DNA of 64,000 nt from an uncultured Oscillospiraceae bacterium (GTDB lineage Bacteria; Bacillota; Clostridia; Oscillospirales; Oscillospiraceae), in assembly GCA_947169975.1 (NCBI GenBank), contig CAMVRT010000002.1:124001-188000 (forward strand), given 5' to 3'. Shown here piece by piece: positions 25,150-33,864 of this stretch; position 1 is the stretch's first letter, and every line of letters begins with the position of its first letter. The notes under the pieces are model-generated. The model was given only the letters and a program-made list of their open reading frames with translations, did no database searches and was not told where the DNA came from. Both the position numbers and the translations under genes were made by a program.

Positions 25150-25950
25150 TTACTGCAGATTCAGCCGCTTCTTCAGCAGGAGCCGGGTGACGATGTAAAA
25201 GACAATGGCGAAGAGCAGGCTGAGGCAGATGCTGAGGATCTGCGTTCCCATCATGTAGGAGGAGACCGCGGCATCTGTGACGTTTTCTGAGAACAGATTA
25301 TCGGACAAGACGACGGAGAAAATGCTGACAATGGACGAGACAGATCTCATTCCCGCGGAAAAGGCGAAGTAAAAGGCGACGGACAGCAGGATCTTGCGGT
25401 TGGCAAAGCTGTGCCCCAGAGAGATGGCCGCGTAAAACAGCAGGAAGCTGTTCACGGCAGACACAAACAGGCTGATCGCCAGCAGCGGGAGATAACTCTT
25501 GGGGAATATACCCGCGAACTCGGAGAAGAACAGGGAGAGCTGGGGCTCAATGGCACTCCAGTCAACCAGACCCAGGGTGCCCAGGAACACACCCAGCACC
25601 ACGGCCAGCACGGTGAGAACCGTCCAGCTCAGGGCAACGATCAGCTTGGACAGGATCAGCTGATCCGTGGTGGCCGGCAGGGTAAACATCAGGTATCCCT
25701 CGTCAGTCATGTAGTTCTTATAGAAGCGGAAAACCATCAGGCCCAGCGTTACCACACCGGCGCCGATCAGGGTGACAACGAAGATCATGATGGATGTGAC
25801 CCGGAAAAACTCCAGCGCCACATTGTTGTAGCGGTCAGCCAGGCGCATGAACAGGTTGAACAGCAGCGCCGCGCCTGCCACCAGCACATAGACCGGCAGC
25901 ATGATGCGCGCCGTGGCGCGGTACTCGTGCTTCAGCAGTTTAGACAGCAT
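25150..25950 (-). CDS. ABC transporter permease (ABC-2 like)
   Basis: A 266-residue membrane protein with six hydrophobic segments: a first near residue 15 (ATARIMLPVYVLVAGAALLF), others around FRVTSIMIFVVTLIGAGVVTLG, LIVALSWTVLTVLAVVLGV, LPLLAISLFVSAVNSFLLFY, SVAFYFAFSAGMRS and ILSICLSLLFAIVFYIVT. The phrase DEGYLMFTLPATTDQLILSKL between helices 2 and 3 is typical of permeases paired with YtrB-type ATPases. ATG 25950 overlaps the ATPase gene by 11 bases. Substrate unknown. Confidence 0.85.
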   Translation of the reverse strand: MLSKLLKHEYRATARIMLPVYVLVAGAALLFNLFMRLADRYNNVALEFFRVTSIMIFVVTLIGAGVVTLGLMVFRFYKNYMTDEGYLMFTLPATTDQLILSKLIVALSWTVLTVLAVVLGVFLGTLGLVDWSAIEPQLSLFFSEFAGIFPKSYLPLLAISLFVSAVNSFLLFYAAISLGHSFANRKILLSVAFYFAFSAGMRSVSSIVSIFSVVLSDNLFSENVTDAAVSSYMMGTQILSICLSLLFAIVFYIVTRLLLKKRLNLQ

Positions 25951-26641
25951 AGCGGAACACCTCCCGGAACAGCTCATCCACGCTGCAGTTCTTCTCGGAG
26001 CGGATCTCGTCCACCGACGACTGCAGCACCACACGGCCCTTGTTGATGAAGATCACGTCATCCAGAACGCTCTCCACATCGGCGATCAGATGGGTGGAGA
26101 TCACCACCGAGGCCTCCTCGTTGTAGTTGGAAATGATGGTGCGGATGATATAATCCCGGGTGGCGGGATCCACGCCGCCGATGGGCTCATCCAGCAAAAA
26201 CAGCTTTGCCTTGCGGCTCATGACCAGAATCAGCTGCACCTTTTCCCGGGTGCCCTTGCTCATCTGCTTGATGCGCAGCTTGGGGCTGATGTCCAGCGCC
26301 GTCAGCATGTGCTCGGCGGTGTTCCGGTCAAAGTCGGGGTAAAAATCGCAGAAGAAGTCCAGCAGCTGCACCACGTTCATCCAGGTGGACAGATAGGTCC
26401 GCTCCGGCAGATAGGACACGATGCGCTTGGTCTCCGTTCCCGGCTTGCTGCCCCCGATGGTCAGTGTGCCGGATGTGGGCACCAGCAGGCCGTTGGCAAT
26501 TTTGATCAGGGTGGATTTGCCGCTGCCGTTCGGCCCCAGCAAGCCCACGATGCGGCCGGGCTCCACCGTCAGATCCACGCTGTCCAGCGCTGTGACGGAG
26601 CCGTACCGCTTTGTCAGTTGTTTGCATTCCAGAAGTGCCAT
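25940..26641 (-). CDS. ABC transporter ATP-binding protein
   Basis: 233-residue nucleotide-binding subunit: Walker A GPNGSGKS near residue 37, Q-loop region RTYLSTWM, signature MSKGTREKV (instead of LSGGQ, as in YtrB-like ATPases), Walker B LFLLDEPIGG and H-loop STHLIAD. Works with the permease that overlaps its 3' end; the GntR repressor overlaps its start by one base (TAATG). Confidence 0.92.
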   Translation of the reverse strand: MALLECKQLTKRYGSVTALDSVDLTVEPGRIVGLLGPNGSGKSTLIKIANGLLVPTSGTLTIGGSKPGTETKRIVSYLPERTYLSTWMNVVQLLDFFCDFYPDFDRNTAEHMLTALDISPKLRIKQMSKGTREKVQLILVMSRKAKLFLLDEPIGGVDPATRDYIIRTIISNYNEEASVVISTHLIADVESVLDDVIFINKGRVVLQSSVDEIRSEKNCSVDELFREVFRYAV

Positions 26642-27018
26642 TACATTACCTCCTCGTCTGTTTGATCCTGCTCCGTCAGGAGCGCCAGCGCCTTCTGCCG
26701 GTCATAGCCGAGACGGGCCATCCCCGACCAGAAAGCGCGTGCCTGCGCCTTGGCAAGCCGTCGCCGGGCCCCGTCGATCACCGCGGTGTCCTCGGTGACG
26801 AAGCGCCCGCTGGTGCGCTGGGAATAAATCAGCCCCTGCTGCTCCAGCTCGGTCATGGCGCGCTGCATGGTGTTGGGATTCACCCCTGCCTCTGCCGCCA
26901 GATCCCGCACCGCCGGCAGCCGCGCCCCGGCCGGGTATGCGCCGGACAGAATGGCCTGGGTCAGCTTCTCAGCCAGCTGGGTGTAGATCGGCAGATCGGA
27001 ACGAAATGCCCACTCCAT
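26641..27018 (-). CDS. GntR family regulator (YtrA type)
   Basis: 125 residues: winged HTH (LPIYTQLAEKLTQAILSGAYPAGARLPAVRDLAAEAGVNPNTMQRAMTELEQQGLI) and a short C-terminal helix pair of about 45 residues, the YtrA subfamily layout. Such proteins repress the ABC operon they belong to, often responding to cell-wall antibiotics (known for B. subtilis ytr and S. aureus; inferred here). A perfect inverted repeat over its own promoter is the likely operator. Confidence 0.9.
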   Translation of the reverse strand: MEWAFRSDLPIYTQLAEKLTQAILSGAYPAGARLPAVRDLAAEAGVNPNTMQRAMTELEQQGLIYSQRTSGRFVTEDTAVIDGARRRLAKAQARAFWSGMARLGYDRQKALALLTEQDQTDEEVM

Positions 27019-27029
27019 GGCAACACCTC

Positions 27030-27085
27030 CTTGTGTTATTGTATTAGGCGATTAGAACAATAACACAAGAGAGGCGGAATGTCAA
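27030..27085 (-). promoter_or_regulatory. Promoter and 13-bp palindromic operator of the GntR-ABC operon
   Basis: Minus strand promoter: TTGACA (27085-27080), 17 bp, TATTGT (27062-27057). CTTGTGTTATTGT (27030-27042) and ACAATAACACAAG (27057-27069) are perfect inverted copies 14 bp apart; one half covers the -10 and the other ends at the Shine-Dalgarno. A bound repressor would block both polymerase and, in the DNA, the start region. Confidence 0.8.
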
Positions 27086-27095
27086 GGGGTATGGA

Positions 27096-27129
27096 TAAAA
27101 AAACCGGCGCCGCGGAGGGCGGCGCCGGG
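27096..27129 (-). terminator. Terminator of the PH-domain gene
   Basis: Minus strand CCGGCGCCGCC/GGCGCCGG-type stem with loop CTCC, followed by seven T residues (A run at 27097-27103 on the plus strand). Confidence 0.8.
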
Positions 27130-27160
27130 GAAAAGCGCAAAATAAGCGGTGGGCAGAGGT

Positions 27161-27634
27161 TTACTTCTCAAAGACGTCGGGCACACCGTTGTGGTTCACG
27201 TCGGTCATATCCACCTCGAAGGGGGGCATGCCGCCGCCCTCGCCGGCGTGGGCATGGGCGTTGGGCGTGACGCTCTCGGTGGTGTAGACCCGGTTGCGCA
27301 GGCGGCTCTCATCCACCAGCTTGGAGAGCATCTCCTTGACGGCGGCGGAGTGCTTGATGTTGCGGATATCTAAATGCTGGGTAGTCACATCCGAGCTGTC
27401 GCAGTGGATGGTGCCCAGACCGAAGATGCGCTGCCAGAAGTTGCGCCTGAGTGTCACGTCGGTGATGCGGTAGAGGCGGATCTCATCCTCGGTGGTGTTG
27501 AGGAAGCCGGTCTTGAAATACAGACGGGTGTCATCCAAAAAGTATTTGGTAAAGGACCAGGGAAGACCCAGGAAATTGCGCTTGCGCTCCTGCCAGAGGT
27601 AGGTTTTCTTGGGCAGCTTTTCTTTTTTAGCCAT
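27161..27634 (-). CDS. PH-domain (bPH2) protein with a calcium-loop-like tail
   Basis: 157-residue protein built on one bacterial PH domain (YdbT/DUF304 type): LWQERKRNFLGLPWSFTKYFLDDTRLYFKTGF, LYRITDVTLRRNFWQRIFGLGTI, HLDIRNIKHSAAVKEMLSKLV. Unlike most relatives it has no membrane helix. The last residues DVNHNGVPDVFEK fit a DxNxNGxxD calcium-binding loop as in dockerin or EF-hand motifs. ATG 27634 follows GGAGG. Monocistronic with its own promoter and terminator; function unknown. Confidence 0.75.
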   Translation of the reverse strand: MAKKEKLPKKTYLWQERKRNFLGLPWSFTKYFLDDTRLYFKTGFLNTTEDEIRLYRITDVTLRRNFWQRIFGLGTIHCDSSDVTTQHLDIRNIKHSAAVKEMLSKLVDESRLRNRVYTTESVTPNAHAHAGEGGGMPPFEVDMTDVNHNGVPDVFEK

Positions 27635-27662
27635 GACAGTTCCTCCTTTTGCGGTTTTGTAC

Positions 27663-27691
27663 AGTATAGCATAGTTTATATCCTGACGCAA
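27663..27691 (-). promoter_or_regulatory. Promoter of the PH-domain gene
   Basis: Minus strand TTGCGT (27691-27686), 17 bp, TATACT (27668-27663) with an extended TGC. Confidence 0.65.
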
Positions 27692-27715
27692 GACGGAAAC
27701 GCCCTGCGGGAGGGA

Positions 27716-28561
27716 TCAGTACAGCTTGTCCAGCGACGCGATCATCGCGGCGATGGCGTGATCGGCGCAGTGGGGCAGGATCTGTATGCCGGGCAGACGG
27801 CGCACGGCCGGAATGGCATTGGCCGGAGCGTAGGGGACGGCGGCAAAGCGAAGCATGGGGATGTCGTTGGCCTGGTCGCCTACGCACAGCACGTTTTTTC
27901 GGGGTACATGCAGCAGCGACGCCAGCTTTTCCGCCATAACGCCCTTGTTGGCGCCTCGGGCCGTCAGCTCCACGAGGCAGGCGGCGGAGGGCACGATCTC
28001 GTAGGCGTCGGCCCAATCCGCATCGCGGAGAAAGGCGATGACCTGCGACAGAAGGCAATCCGTACCCTCCAGCAGCACCTTGCTGATGGGGGAGGGTACC
28101 TGATCGAGCGCGGCGTCCACCACCGTGGGCGGGTGGGTCAGCTGCAGGTGCGCCCGGGTGACCTCGTTGGGGTGTACGGTGTGGATCACAGCGTCGTCGT
28201 GATAGAGCTCCATGGCCAGACCGGGGAACCGCTCCAGCAGCAGCGCCAGATGAGGCCGCACCGTGTCGGGCAGAAAGGCGGTGTGCAGGTAGCGTCCGGC
28301 GGCGAAGTCATAGATGGCGGCGCCGTTGAAAAGGATGGTGGGGCCGTTCATGGGGATGGCGGAGGCGATGGGCGCAAAGGCCGGCAATGCCCGGCCGGTG
28401 GCCACGGAGAAGGTCCCGCCCTCGGCCATAAAGTACTCCATGGCGCGGCGATCCTCGGCGGAGACGGGGGGCAGCTCCTCGCCGCCCAGCAGGGAGCCCT
28501 CGGTATAGGTGATGGTATTGTCGTAATCGCTGATGATGAGCAGGCCGTCAAATTTTCCCAT
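27716..28561 (-). CDS. HAD superfamily (Cof-type, IIB) phosphatase
   Basis: 281 residues: motif I ISDYDNTITYTEG near residue 10 with both aspartates, motif II SVATGRALPAF, Lys motif around LTARGANKGVMAEKL, and motif IV CVGDQANDIPMLRFA. The C2 type cap of IIB enzymes lies between motifs II and III. Such enzymes dephosphorylate sugar phosphates, FMN or PLP; the substrate is not known. It follows ricT by three bases and is the last gene of the holB-ricT unit. Confidence 0.88.
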   Translation of the reverse strand: MGKFDGLLIISDYDNTITYTEGSLLGGEELPPVSAEDRRAMEYFMAEGGTFSVATGRALPAFAPIASAIPMNGPTILFNGAAIYDFAAGRYLHTAFLPDTVRPHLALLLERFPGLAMELYHDDAVIHTVHPNEVTRAHLQLTHPPTVVDAALDQVPSPISKVLLEGTDCLLSQVIAFLRDADWADAYEIVPSAACLVELTARGANKGVMAEKLASLLHVPRKNVLCVGDQANDIPMLRFAAVPYAPANAIPAVRRLPGIQILPHCADHAIAAMIASLDKLY

Positions 28562-28564
28562 GGC

Positions 28565-29806
28565 TCATCCTTCCGCCTTGGGCTTTCCGCCCCGGTGGCG
28601 GCGGCCGCCCCGGTGGGTGCGCTTGTGGGGCGTTTCGCTGGGCGCGGCAACCACGGCGGGCTTGGCCGTCACGGTCTCGGCGGGAGCGCCGGTTTTGACC
28701 TTGCTGCGGTTGTGGCGGCGCCGTCCCTCGCCCTGCTTCGGCTCGGCCTTCACAGCGGGACGCACCTCCACGGTGGCCTCCCGGGGCGACTCGGCAGAGG
28801 TCTCGGCGGCGTTCTTCCGTCCGCCGCGCCGCCCGCGGCGGCGCTTCTCCGGGCGCTCCTCCCGGGCATCTTCGTCGTCCGGCAGAAGCACCGGCGTAAA
28901 GTCGGAGACCACGGACGGAACGGAGAGTTCCTCCTGCTCCTCCACATAGCGCTCCGGCCGCCTGTCGGGGATCTCGATGCCCTCCCGGCTGCCCTTGCCG
29001 TTGCGCAGCACGCAGACCTCGCAGTTGTGGTATACCCGGGGCGCTTCGTTGCGGTCGTCCAGCTTGACGGAGACCTTTTCCTTCAGCACGTTCACGTCGC
29101 TGACGTTGCCGGTGCCGTCGGGGGTCAGCACAAAGGAATCGTTTTTGGGCAGACGCTTCAGGGCGTCCTCGTAGGCGTCCTGCTCGTATTTCAGGCAGCA
29201 CATGAGCCGGCCGCAGGTGCCGGAGATTTTGGTGGGATTCAGGCTCAGGTTCTGGGTTTTGGCCATTTTGATGGACACGGGCATGAAGTCGTCCATAAAC
29301 TGGGCGCAGCAGAAGGGCCTGCCGCAGATGCCCAGACCGCCCAGCATCTTGGCCTCGTCCCGGACGCCGATCTGCCGCAGCTCAATGCGGCTGCGGAACA
29401 CGCCGGCCAGGTCCTTCACCAGCTCCCGGAAGTCCACCCGGCCGTCGGCGGTGAAAAAGAAGATGATCTTGCTGCCGTCAAAGCTGCACTCCACCCGCAC
29501 CAGCTTCATCTCCAGCTTGTGGGCGGCGATCTTCTTCTGGCAGATCTCGAAGGCCTCCTTCTCCCGTGTGCGGTTGTAGGCGTCGGTGTTGCGGTCATTT
29601 TCGGTGGCGATGCGGACCAGGGGGCGCAGCGGCTGCACCACCTGATCGTCCTCCACCTCGTGGCAGCCCTGGGCGCAGCGGGCCAGCTCCAGGCCCTGGG
29701 CGGTCTCCACCACCACGTCGTCGCCGGTGTGTACGTCGATGCCGCGGGGGTCAAAGTAGTAGGTTTTCGTACCGTTGCGAAAACGGACGGAGATCACAGT
29801 TGTCAT
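28565..29806 (-). CDS. ricT: RicT/YaaT-like PSP1-domain protein with a long basic tail
   Basis: Relative of B. subtilis YaaT (RicT), a part of the Y-complex that directs RNase Y processing and affects sporulation and biofilm. The first 275 residues hold the PSP1 domain (GTKTYYFDPRGIDVHTGDDVVVETAQGLE) and the cysteine-rich core GGLGICGRPFCCAQF and CGRLMCCLKYEQDAY, which bind an iron-sulfur cluster. The remaining 135 residues are a low-complexity tail rich in Arg, Gly, Lys and Pro (RRRGRRGGRK, KRTHRGGRRHRGGK), which B. subtilis YaaT lacks. It lies 40 bp after holB, the same order as in Bacillus. Confidence 0.88.
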   Translation of the reverse strand: MTTVISVRFRNGTKTYYFDPRGIDVHTGDDVVVETAQGLELARCAQGCHEVEDDQVVQPLRPLVRIATENDRNTDAYNRTREKEAFEICQKKIAAHKLEMKLVRVECSFDGSKIIFFFTADGRVDFRELVKDLAGVFRSRIELRQIGVRDEAKMLGGLGICGRPFCCAQFMDDFMPVSIKMAKTQNLSLNPTKISGTCGRLMCCLKYEQDAYEDALKRLPKNDSFVLTPDGTGNVSDVNVLKEKVSVKLDDRNEAPRVYHNCEVCVLRNGKGSREGIEIPDRRPERYVEEQEELSVPSVVSDFTPVLLPDDEDAREERPEKRRRGRRGGRKNAAETSAESPREATVEVRPAVKAEPKQGEGRRRHNRSKVKTGAPAETVTAKPAVVAAPSETPHKRTHRGGRRHRGGKPKAEG

Positions 29807-29846
29807 GACAGGATTGTTCCTTTCCTTGGGTTTCTCTTGTATGGAA

Positions 29847-30704
29847 TCAGCCCAGAATCGTCTCCCACTGGGCTGTCAGCGCACCCAGCACATGGCCGGG
29901 GCCCACGTTGTAACGGCATTCGCCGGCGAATTGATGCAGGCAGTCGGTCAGCTTTTGCAGCCGCAGAGGGGAGAGCGCGCGGCTCAATGCGGCGGACTCC
30001 TCCGCGCCGGACTGCGCGACAGGGGCCTTTCCCTCCCGCAGCAGCAGAGCGGCGGCGCACACGCGCCAGGCGTCCTGCAGGATCTGCTCCAGCTGCTCCC
30101 GCTTCACGCGGCGGTTTTCCCACGACACCAGAAGCTGGGCCACCGGCAGCACCTTGCCGCCGGCAAAGGCGCGGCACAGCTCCAGCGCCTGATCCGAAAC
30201 GGGGGCTTCATCGCCGGAGCGGGCCTTCAGCTCCACGCAGCGGGAGCGAATGGTGGGCAGCAGCTCCGCCGCGCTGCCGGCGCAGAAAACGAAGGCGGCG
30301 TAGGCGGGGCCTTCCTCCACGATCTTCAGCAGCACGTTCTGATCCCGCTCGTTGAGCTGGGCGCAGTCGGCAAAGATATACACCTTGCGCTCGCCCTCGT
30401 TGGGGAGGATGTATACATCCTGCCGCAGCTGGCGTACGGCCTCCACGCTCAATTCCTTCCGGCTCTCGTCCTGGGCCACGCGCACATCGGGGTGGATGTC
30501 CTCCATCACCTTGCGGCAGGCCTCGCAGCGCAGACAGGGCCGCTGATCCCCGCTGCGGCACAGCAGGGCGGCGGCCAGATACCGGGCGGCGGCAAGAGGC
30601 TCGCCGCTGCCGGTGAGGATCACCGCGTGGGGAAGCGCCTGCCGCCGGGCCAGCGCGCGCACCTGGCGGGCAAGGGGATCGGTTTCCGGGATCATCCGCG
30701 CCAT
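29847..30704 (-). CDS. holB: DNA polymerase III delta-prime subunit
   Basis: Clamp-loader AAA+ subunit without ATPase activity: the P-loop position reads ILTGSGEPLAAARY instead of GxxGxGKT. 285 residues, with the zinc-binding module CLRCEACRKV near residue 57, the SRC region LLPTIRSRCVEL that supplies the arginine finger, and the C-terminal collar domain. First gene of a holB-ricT-HAD unit, the usual Firmicutes arrangement (tmk is absent here). Confidence 0.9.
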   Translation of the reverse strand: MARMIPETDPLARQVRALARRQALPHAVILTGSGEPLAAARYLAAALLCRSGDQRPCLRCEACRKVMEDIHPDVRVAQDESRKELSVEAVRQLRQDVYILPNEGERKVYIFADCAQLNERDQNVLLKIVEEGPAYAAFVFCAGSAAELLPTIRSRCVELKARSGDEAPVSDQALELCRAFAGGKVLPVAQLLVSWENRRVKREQLEQILQDAWRVCAAALLLREGKAPVAQSGAEESAALSRALSPLRLQKLTDCLHQFAGECRYNVGPGHVLGALTAQWETILG

Positions 30705-30754
30705 GGTGCGCCTCCTTTGACCGGCAGATATCTGCCCATACTAATGTAACCTAT

Positions 30755-30784
30755 AGTATAGCACAAAACGCGGCGGCGCCGCAA
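30755..30784 (-). promoter_or_regulatory. Promoter of holB-ricT
   Basis: Minus strand TTGCGG (30784-30779), 18 bp, TATACT (30760-30755), with TGC before the -10. Confidence 0.55.
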
Positions 30785-30877
30785 GATTTCACACACCATT
30801 TTTGCGGATTTTGTTTGCCAAAGGCGCAATTTTTCGGAAAGAAAAGGGGAAACACGGCGACAATTTCCAAATAAATC

Positions 30878-30906
30878 TTGCTTTTGGGCCAAAATCCGTA
30901 TATAAT
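30878..30906 (+). promoter_or_regulatory. Promoter of ppdK
   Basis: TTGCTT (30878-30883), 17 bp, TATAAT (30901-30906), in an A/T-rich stretch. Confidence 0.75.
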
Positions 30907-30963
30907 AAATTGCTCATAAATGAAAATAGGAAAACCATTTTAATACAACACGGAGGGAAACAA

Positions 30964-33840
30964 ATGAGTAAAAAGTACTGCTATCTGTTTACCGAGGGCA
31001 ACGCCAAGATGCGCGAGCTGCTGGGCGGCAAGGGCGCCAACCTGGCCGAGATGACCAACATCGGTCTGCCCGTGCCCCAGGGCTTCACCATCACCACCGA
31101 GGCCTGCACCCAGTACTATGAGGACGGCCGCCAGATCAACGACGGCATCATGGCCGAGATCATGACCTACATCGAGAAGATGGAGCAGATCACCGGCAAG
31201 CGCTTCGGCGATCGGGAGAATCCCCTGCTGGTGTCCGTGCGCTCCGGCGCCCGCGCCTCCATGCCCGGCATGATGGATACCATCCTGAACCTGGGCCTGA
31301 ACGAGGACGTGGTGGACGTCATCGCCAAGAAGTCCAACAATCCCCGCTGGGCCTGGGACTGCTATCGCCGCTTCATCCAGATGTACTCCGACGTGGTCAT
31401 GGAAGTGGGCAAGAAGTATTTTGAGCAGCTCATCGACAAAATGAAGGCTTCCCGCGGCGTCACCCAGGACGTGGAGCTGACCGCCGACGATCTGAAGGAG
31501 CTGGCCATGCAGTTCAAGGCCGAGTACAAGGCCAAGATCGGCGAGGACTTCCCCTCCGACCCTAAGGAGCAGCTCATCGGCGCCATCAAGGCCGTGTTCC
31601 GCTCCTGGGATAACCCCCGCGCCAACGTGTATCGCCGCGATAACGACATCCCCTACTCCTGGGGCACCGCCGTCAACGTTCAGTCCATGGCCTTCGGCAA
31701 CATGGGCGACGACTGCGGCACCGGCGTGGCGTTCACCCGCGACCCCGCCACCGGCGAGAAGAAGCTGATGGGCGAGTTCCTGACCAACGCCCAGGGCGAG
31801 GACGTGGTGGCCGGTGTGCGCACCCCCATGCCCATCTCCGAGATGGCCGACAAGTTCCCCGAGGCCTATGAGGAGTTCGTCAAGGTCTGCAACATTCTGG
31901 AGGACCACTATCGCGACATGCAGGACATGGAGTTCACCGTGGAGCACGGCAAGCTGTATATGCTGCAGTGCCGCAACGGCAAGCGCACCGCTCCCGCCGC
32001 TCTGAAGATCGCCTGCGACCTGGTGGACGAGGGCATGATCACCGAGCAGCAGGCTGTTGCCATGATCGATCCCCGCAACCTGGACACCCTGCTCCATCCC
32101 CAGTTTGATCCCAAGGCTCTGAAGGCCGCCCAGCCCATCGGCAAGGCTCTGCCCGCCTCCCCCGGCGCCGCCTGCGGCAAGATCGTCTACACCGCTGAGG
32201 ACGCCAAGGCCTGGGCCGAGCGCGGCGAAAAGGTGGTTCTGGTCCGTCTGGAGACCTCTCCCGAGGACATCGAGGGCATGAAGGCCGCCCAGGGCATCCT
32301 GACCGTCCGCGGCGGCATGACCTCTCACGCCGCCGTCGTGGCCCGCGGCATGGGCAAGTGCTGCGTGTCCGGCTGCTCCGCCATCGTCATGGACGAGGAG
32401 AACAAGCAGTTCACCCTGGCCGGCAAGACCTATCACGAGGGCGACTGGCTGAGCCTGGACGGCTCCACCGGCAATATCTATGACGGCGCCATCCCCACCG
32501 TGGACGCCTCCGTCAGCGGTGACTTCGGCCGCATCATGGCCTGGGCGGACAAGTATCGCCGCCTGATGGTCCGCACCAACGCCGACACCCCCCACGACGC
32601 CGCCAAGGCCCGTGAGCTGGGCGCCGAGGGTATCGGCCTGTGCCGCACCGAGCATATGTTCTTCGAGGGCGACCGTATCGCCGCCATCCGCGAGATGATC
32701 TGCTCCGACACCGTGGAGGAGCGCAAGGCCGCTCTGGCCAAGCTGCAGCCCATGCAGCAGGGCGACTTCGAGGGCATCTACGAGGCCATGGAGGGCTGCC
32801 CCGTCACCATCCGTTTCCTGGATCCCCCCCTGCACGAGTTCGTCCCCACCGAGGAGCGGGACATCGAGCTGCTGGCCGAGGCTCAGGGCAAGAGCGTGGC
32901 TGACATCAAGGCCATCATCGCCGGCCTGCATGAGTTCAACCCCATGATGGGTCACCGCGGCTGCCGTCTGGCTGTCACCTATCCCGAGATCGCCGAGATG
33001 CAGACCCGCGCCGTCATCCGCGCCGCCATCAACGTCCAGAACCGTCACCCCGAGTGGACCATGGTCCCCGAAATCATGATCCCCCTGGTGGGCGAGGTCA
33101 AGGAGCTCAAGTACGTCAAGGACGTGGTGGTCAAGACCGCTGACGAGGAGCTGGCCGCTGCCGGCGTGCAGATGAAGTACCTGGTGGGCACCATGATCGA
33201 GATCCCCCGCGCGGCTCTCACCGCCGATGAGATCGCCAAGGAGGCCGAGTTCTTCTCCTTCGGCACCAACGATCTGACCCAGATGACCTTCGGCTTCAGC
33301 CGTGACGATGCCGGCAAGTTCCTGGGCGCCTACTACGACAAGAAGATCTACGAGAGCGATCCCTTCGCCCGTCTGGACCAGGTCGGCGTTGGCAAGCTGG
33401 TGAAGATGGCTGCCAAGCTGGGCCGTGAGACCCGTCCCGAGCTGCACCTGGGCATCTGCGGCGAGCACGGCGGCGACCCCACCAGCGTGGAGTTCTGCCA
33501 CAAGGTGGGCCTGGACTACGTGTCCTGCTCTCCCTTCCGCGTGCCCATCGCCCGTCTGGCTGCCGCCCAGGCCGCTATCAAGGAGGCCAACGAGCCCAAG
33601 GAGAAGGTGGAGGAGGCCATCGACAGCATGGCCAGCCGCCTGAACATCGACAAGGACGAGCTCAACGCCAAGATGGACGCCGCCAAGGCTGCCATCAAGG
33701 ATGCCGCCGAGAAGCTGCAGAGCAAGGCCGCTGTTGCCTCCGATGAGCTGATGGACATCCTGTCCGCCAGCCTGAAGAGCCTGAAGGCCGGCTGGAACGA
33801 GGTCAAGAAGACCTACGGCGACGAGCGCAAGGACAAGTAA
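30964..33840 (+). CDS. ppdK: Pyruvate, phosphate dikinase with a C-terminal extension
   Basis: Interconverts pyruvate, ATP and phosphate with PEP, AMP and pyrophosphate, a glycolytic or gluconeogenic step in many anaerobes. In order: ATP-grasp domain (GGKGANLAEMTNIGLPVPQGFT; SVRSGARASMPGMMDT), swivelling phosphohistidine domain with catalytic His near 455 (GGMTSHAAVVARGMGK), and the PEP/pyruvate TIM barrel (GICGEHGGDP; CSPFRVPIARLAAAQAAI). The family ends there, at about residue 874, but this protein goes on for about 84 residues of charged, alanine-rich helix to total 958. ATG 30964 follows GGAGG. Single-gene unit; strong codon bias suggests high expression. Confidence 0.95.
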   Translation: MSKKYCYLFTEGNAKMRELLGGKGANLAEMTNIGLPVPQGFTITTEACTQYYEDGRQINDGIMAEIMTYIEKMEQITGKRFGDRENPLLVSVRSGARASMPGMMDTILNLGLNEDVVDVIAKKSNNPRWAWDCYRRFIQMYSDVVMEVGKKYFEQLIDKMKASRGVTQDVELTADDLKELAMQFKAEYKAKIGEDFPSDPKEQLIGAIKAVFRSWDNPRANVYRRDNDIPYSWGTAVNVQSMAFGNMGDDCGTGVAFTRDPATGEKKLMGEFLTNAQGEDVVAGVRTPMPISEMADKFPEAYEEFVKVCNILEDHYRDMQDMEFTVEHGKLYMLQCRNGKRTAPAALKIACDLVDEGMITEQQAVAMIDPRNLDTLLHPQFDPKALKAAQPIGKALPASPGAACGKIVYTAEDAKAWAERGEKVVLVRLETSPEDIEGMKAAQGILTVRGGMTSHAAVVARGMGKCCVSGCSAIVMDEENKQFTLAGKTYHEGDWLSLDGSTGNIYDGAIPTVDASVSGDFGRIMAWADKYRRLMVRTNADTPHDAAKARELGAEGIGLCRTEHMFFEGDRIAAIREMICSDTVEERKAALAKLQPMQQGDFEGIYEAMEGCPVTIRFLDPPLHEFVPTEERDIELLAEAQGKSVADIKAIIAGLHEFNPMMGHRGCRLAVTYPEIAEMQTRAVIRAAINVQNRHPEWTMVPEIMIPLVGEVKELKYVKDVVVKTADEELAAAGVQMKYLVGTMIEIPRAALTADEIAKEAEFFSFGTNDLTQMTFGFSRDDAGKFLGAYYDKKIYESDPFARLDQVGVGKLVKMAAKLGRETRPELHLGICGEHGGDPTSVEFCHKVGLDYVSCSPFRVPIARLAAAQAAIKEANEPKEKVEEAIDSMASRLNIDKDELNAKMDAAKAAIKDAAEKLQSKAAVASDELMDILSASLKSLKAGWNEVKKTYGDERKDK

Positions 33841-33864
33841 AGAAACCCTGATATAAGACGCAGC

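Noticed and set aside
27374..30355. A 993-codon open frame on the plus strand
   Set aside because: Antisense to the PH gene, HAD gene, ricT and holB; low-complexity His/Gly/Val/Leu composition typical of shadow frames.
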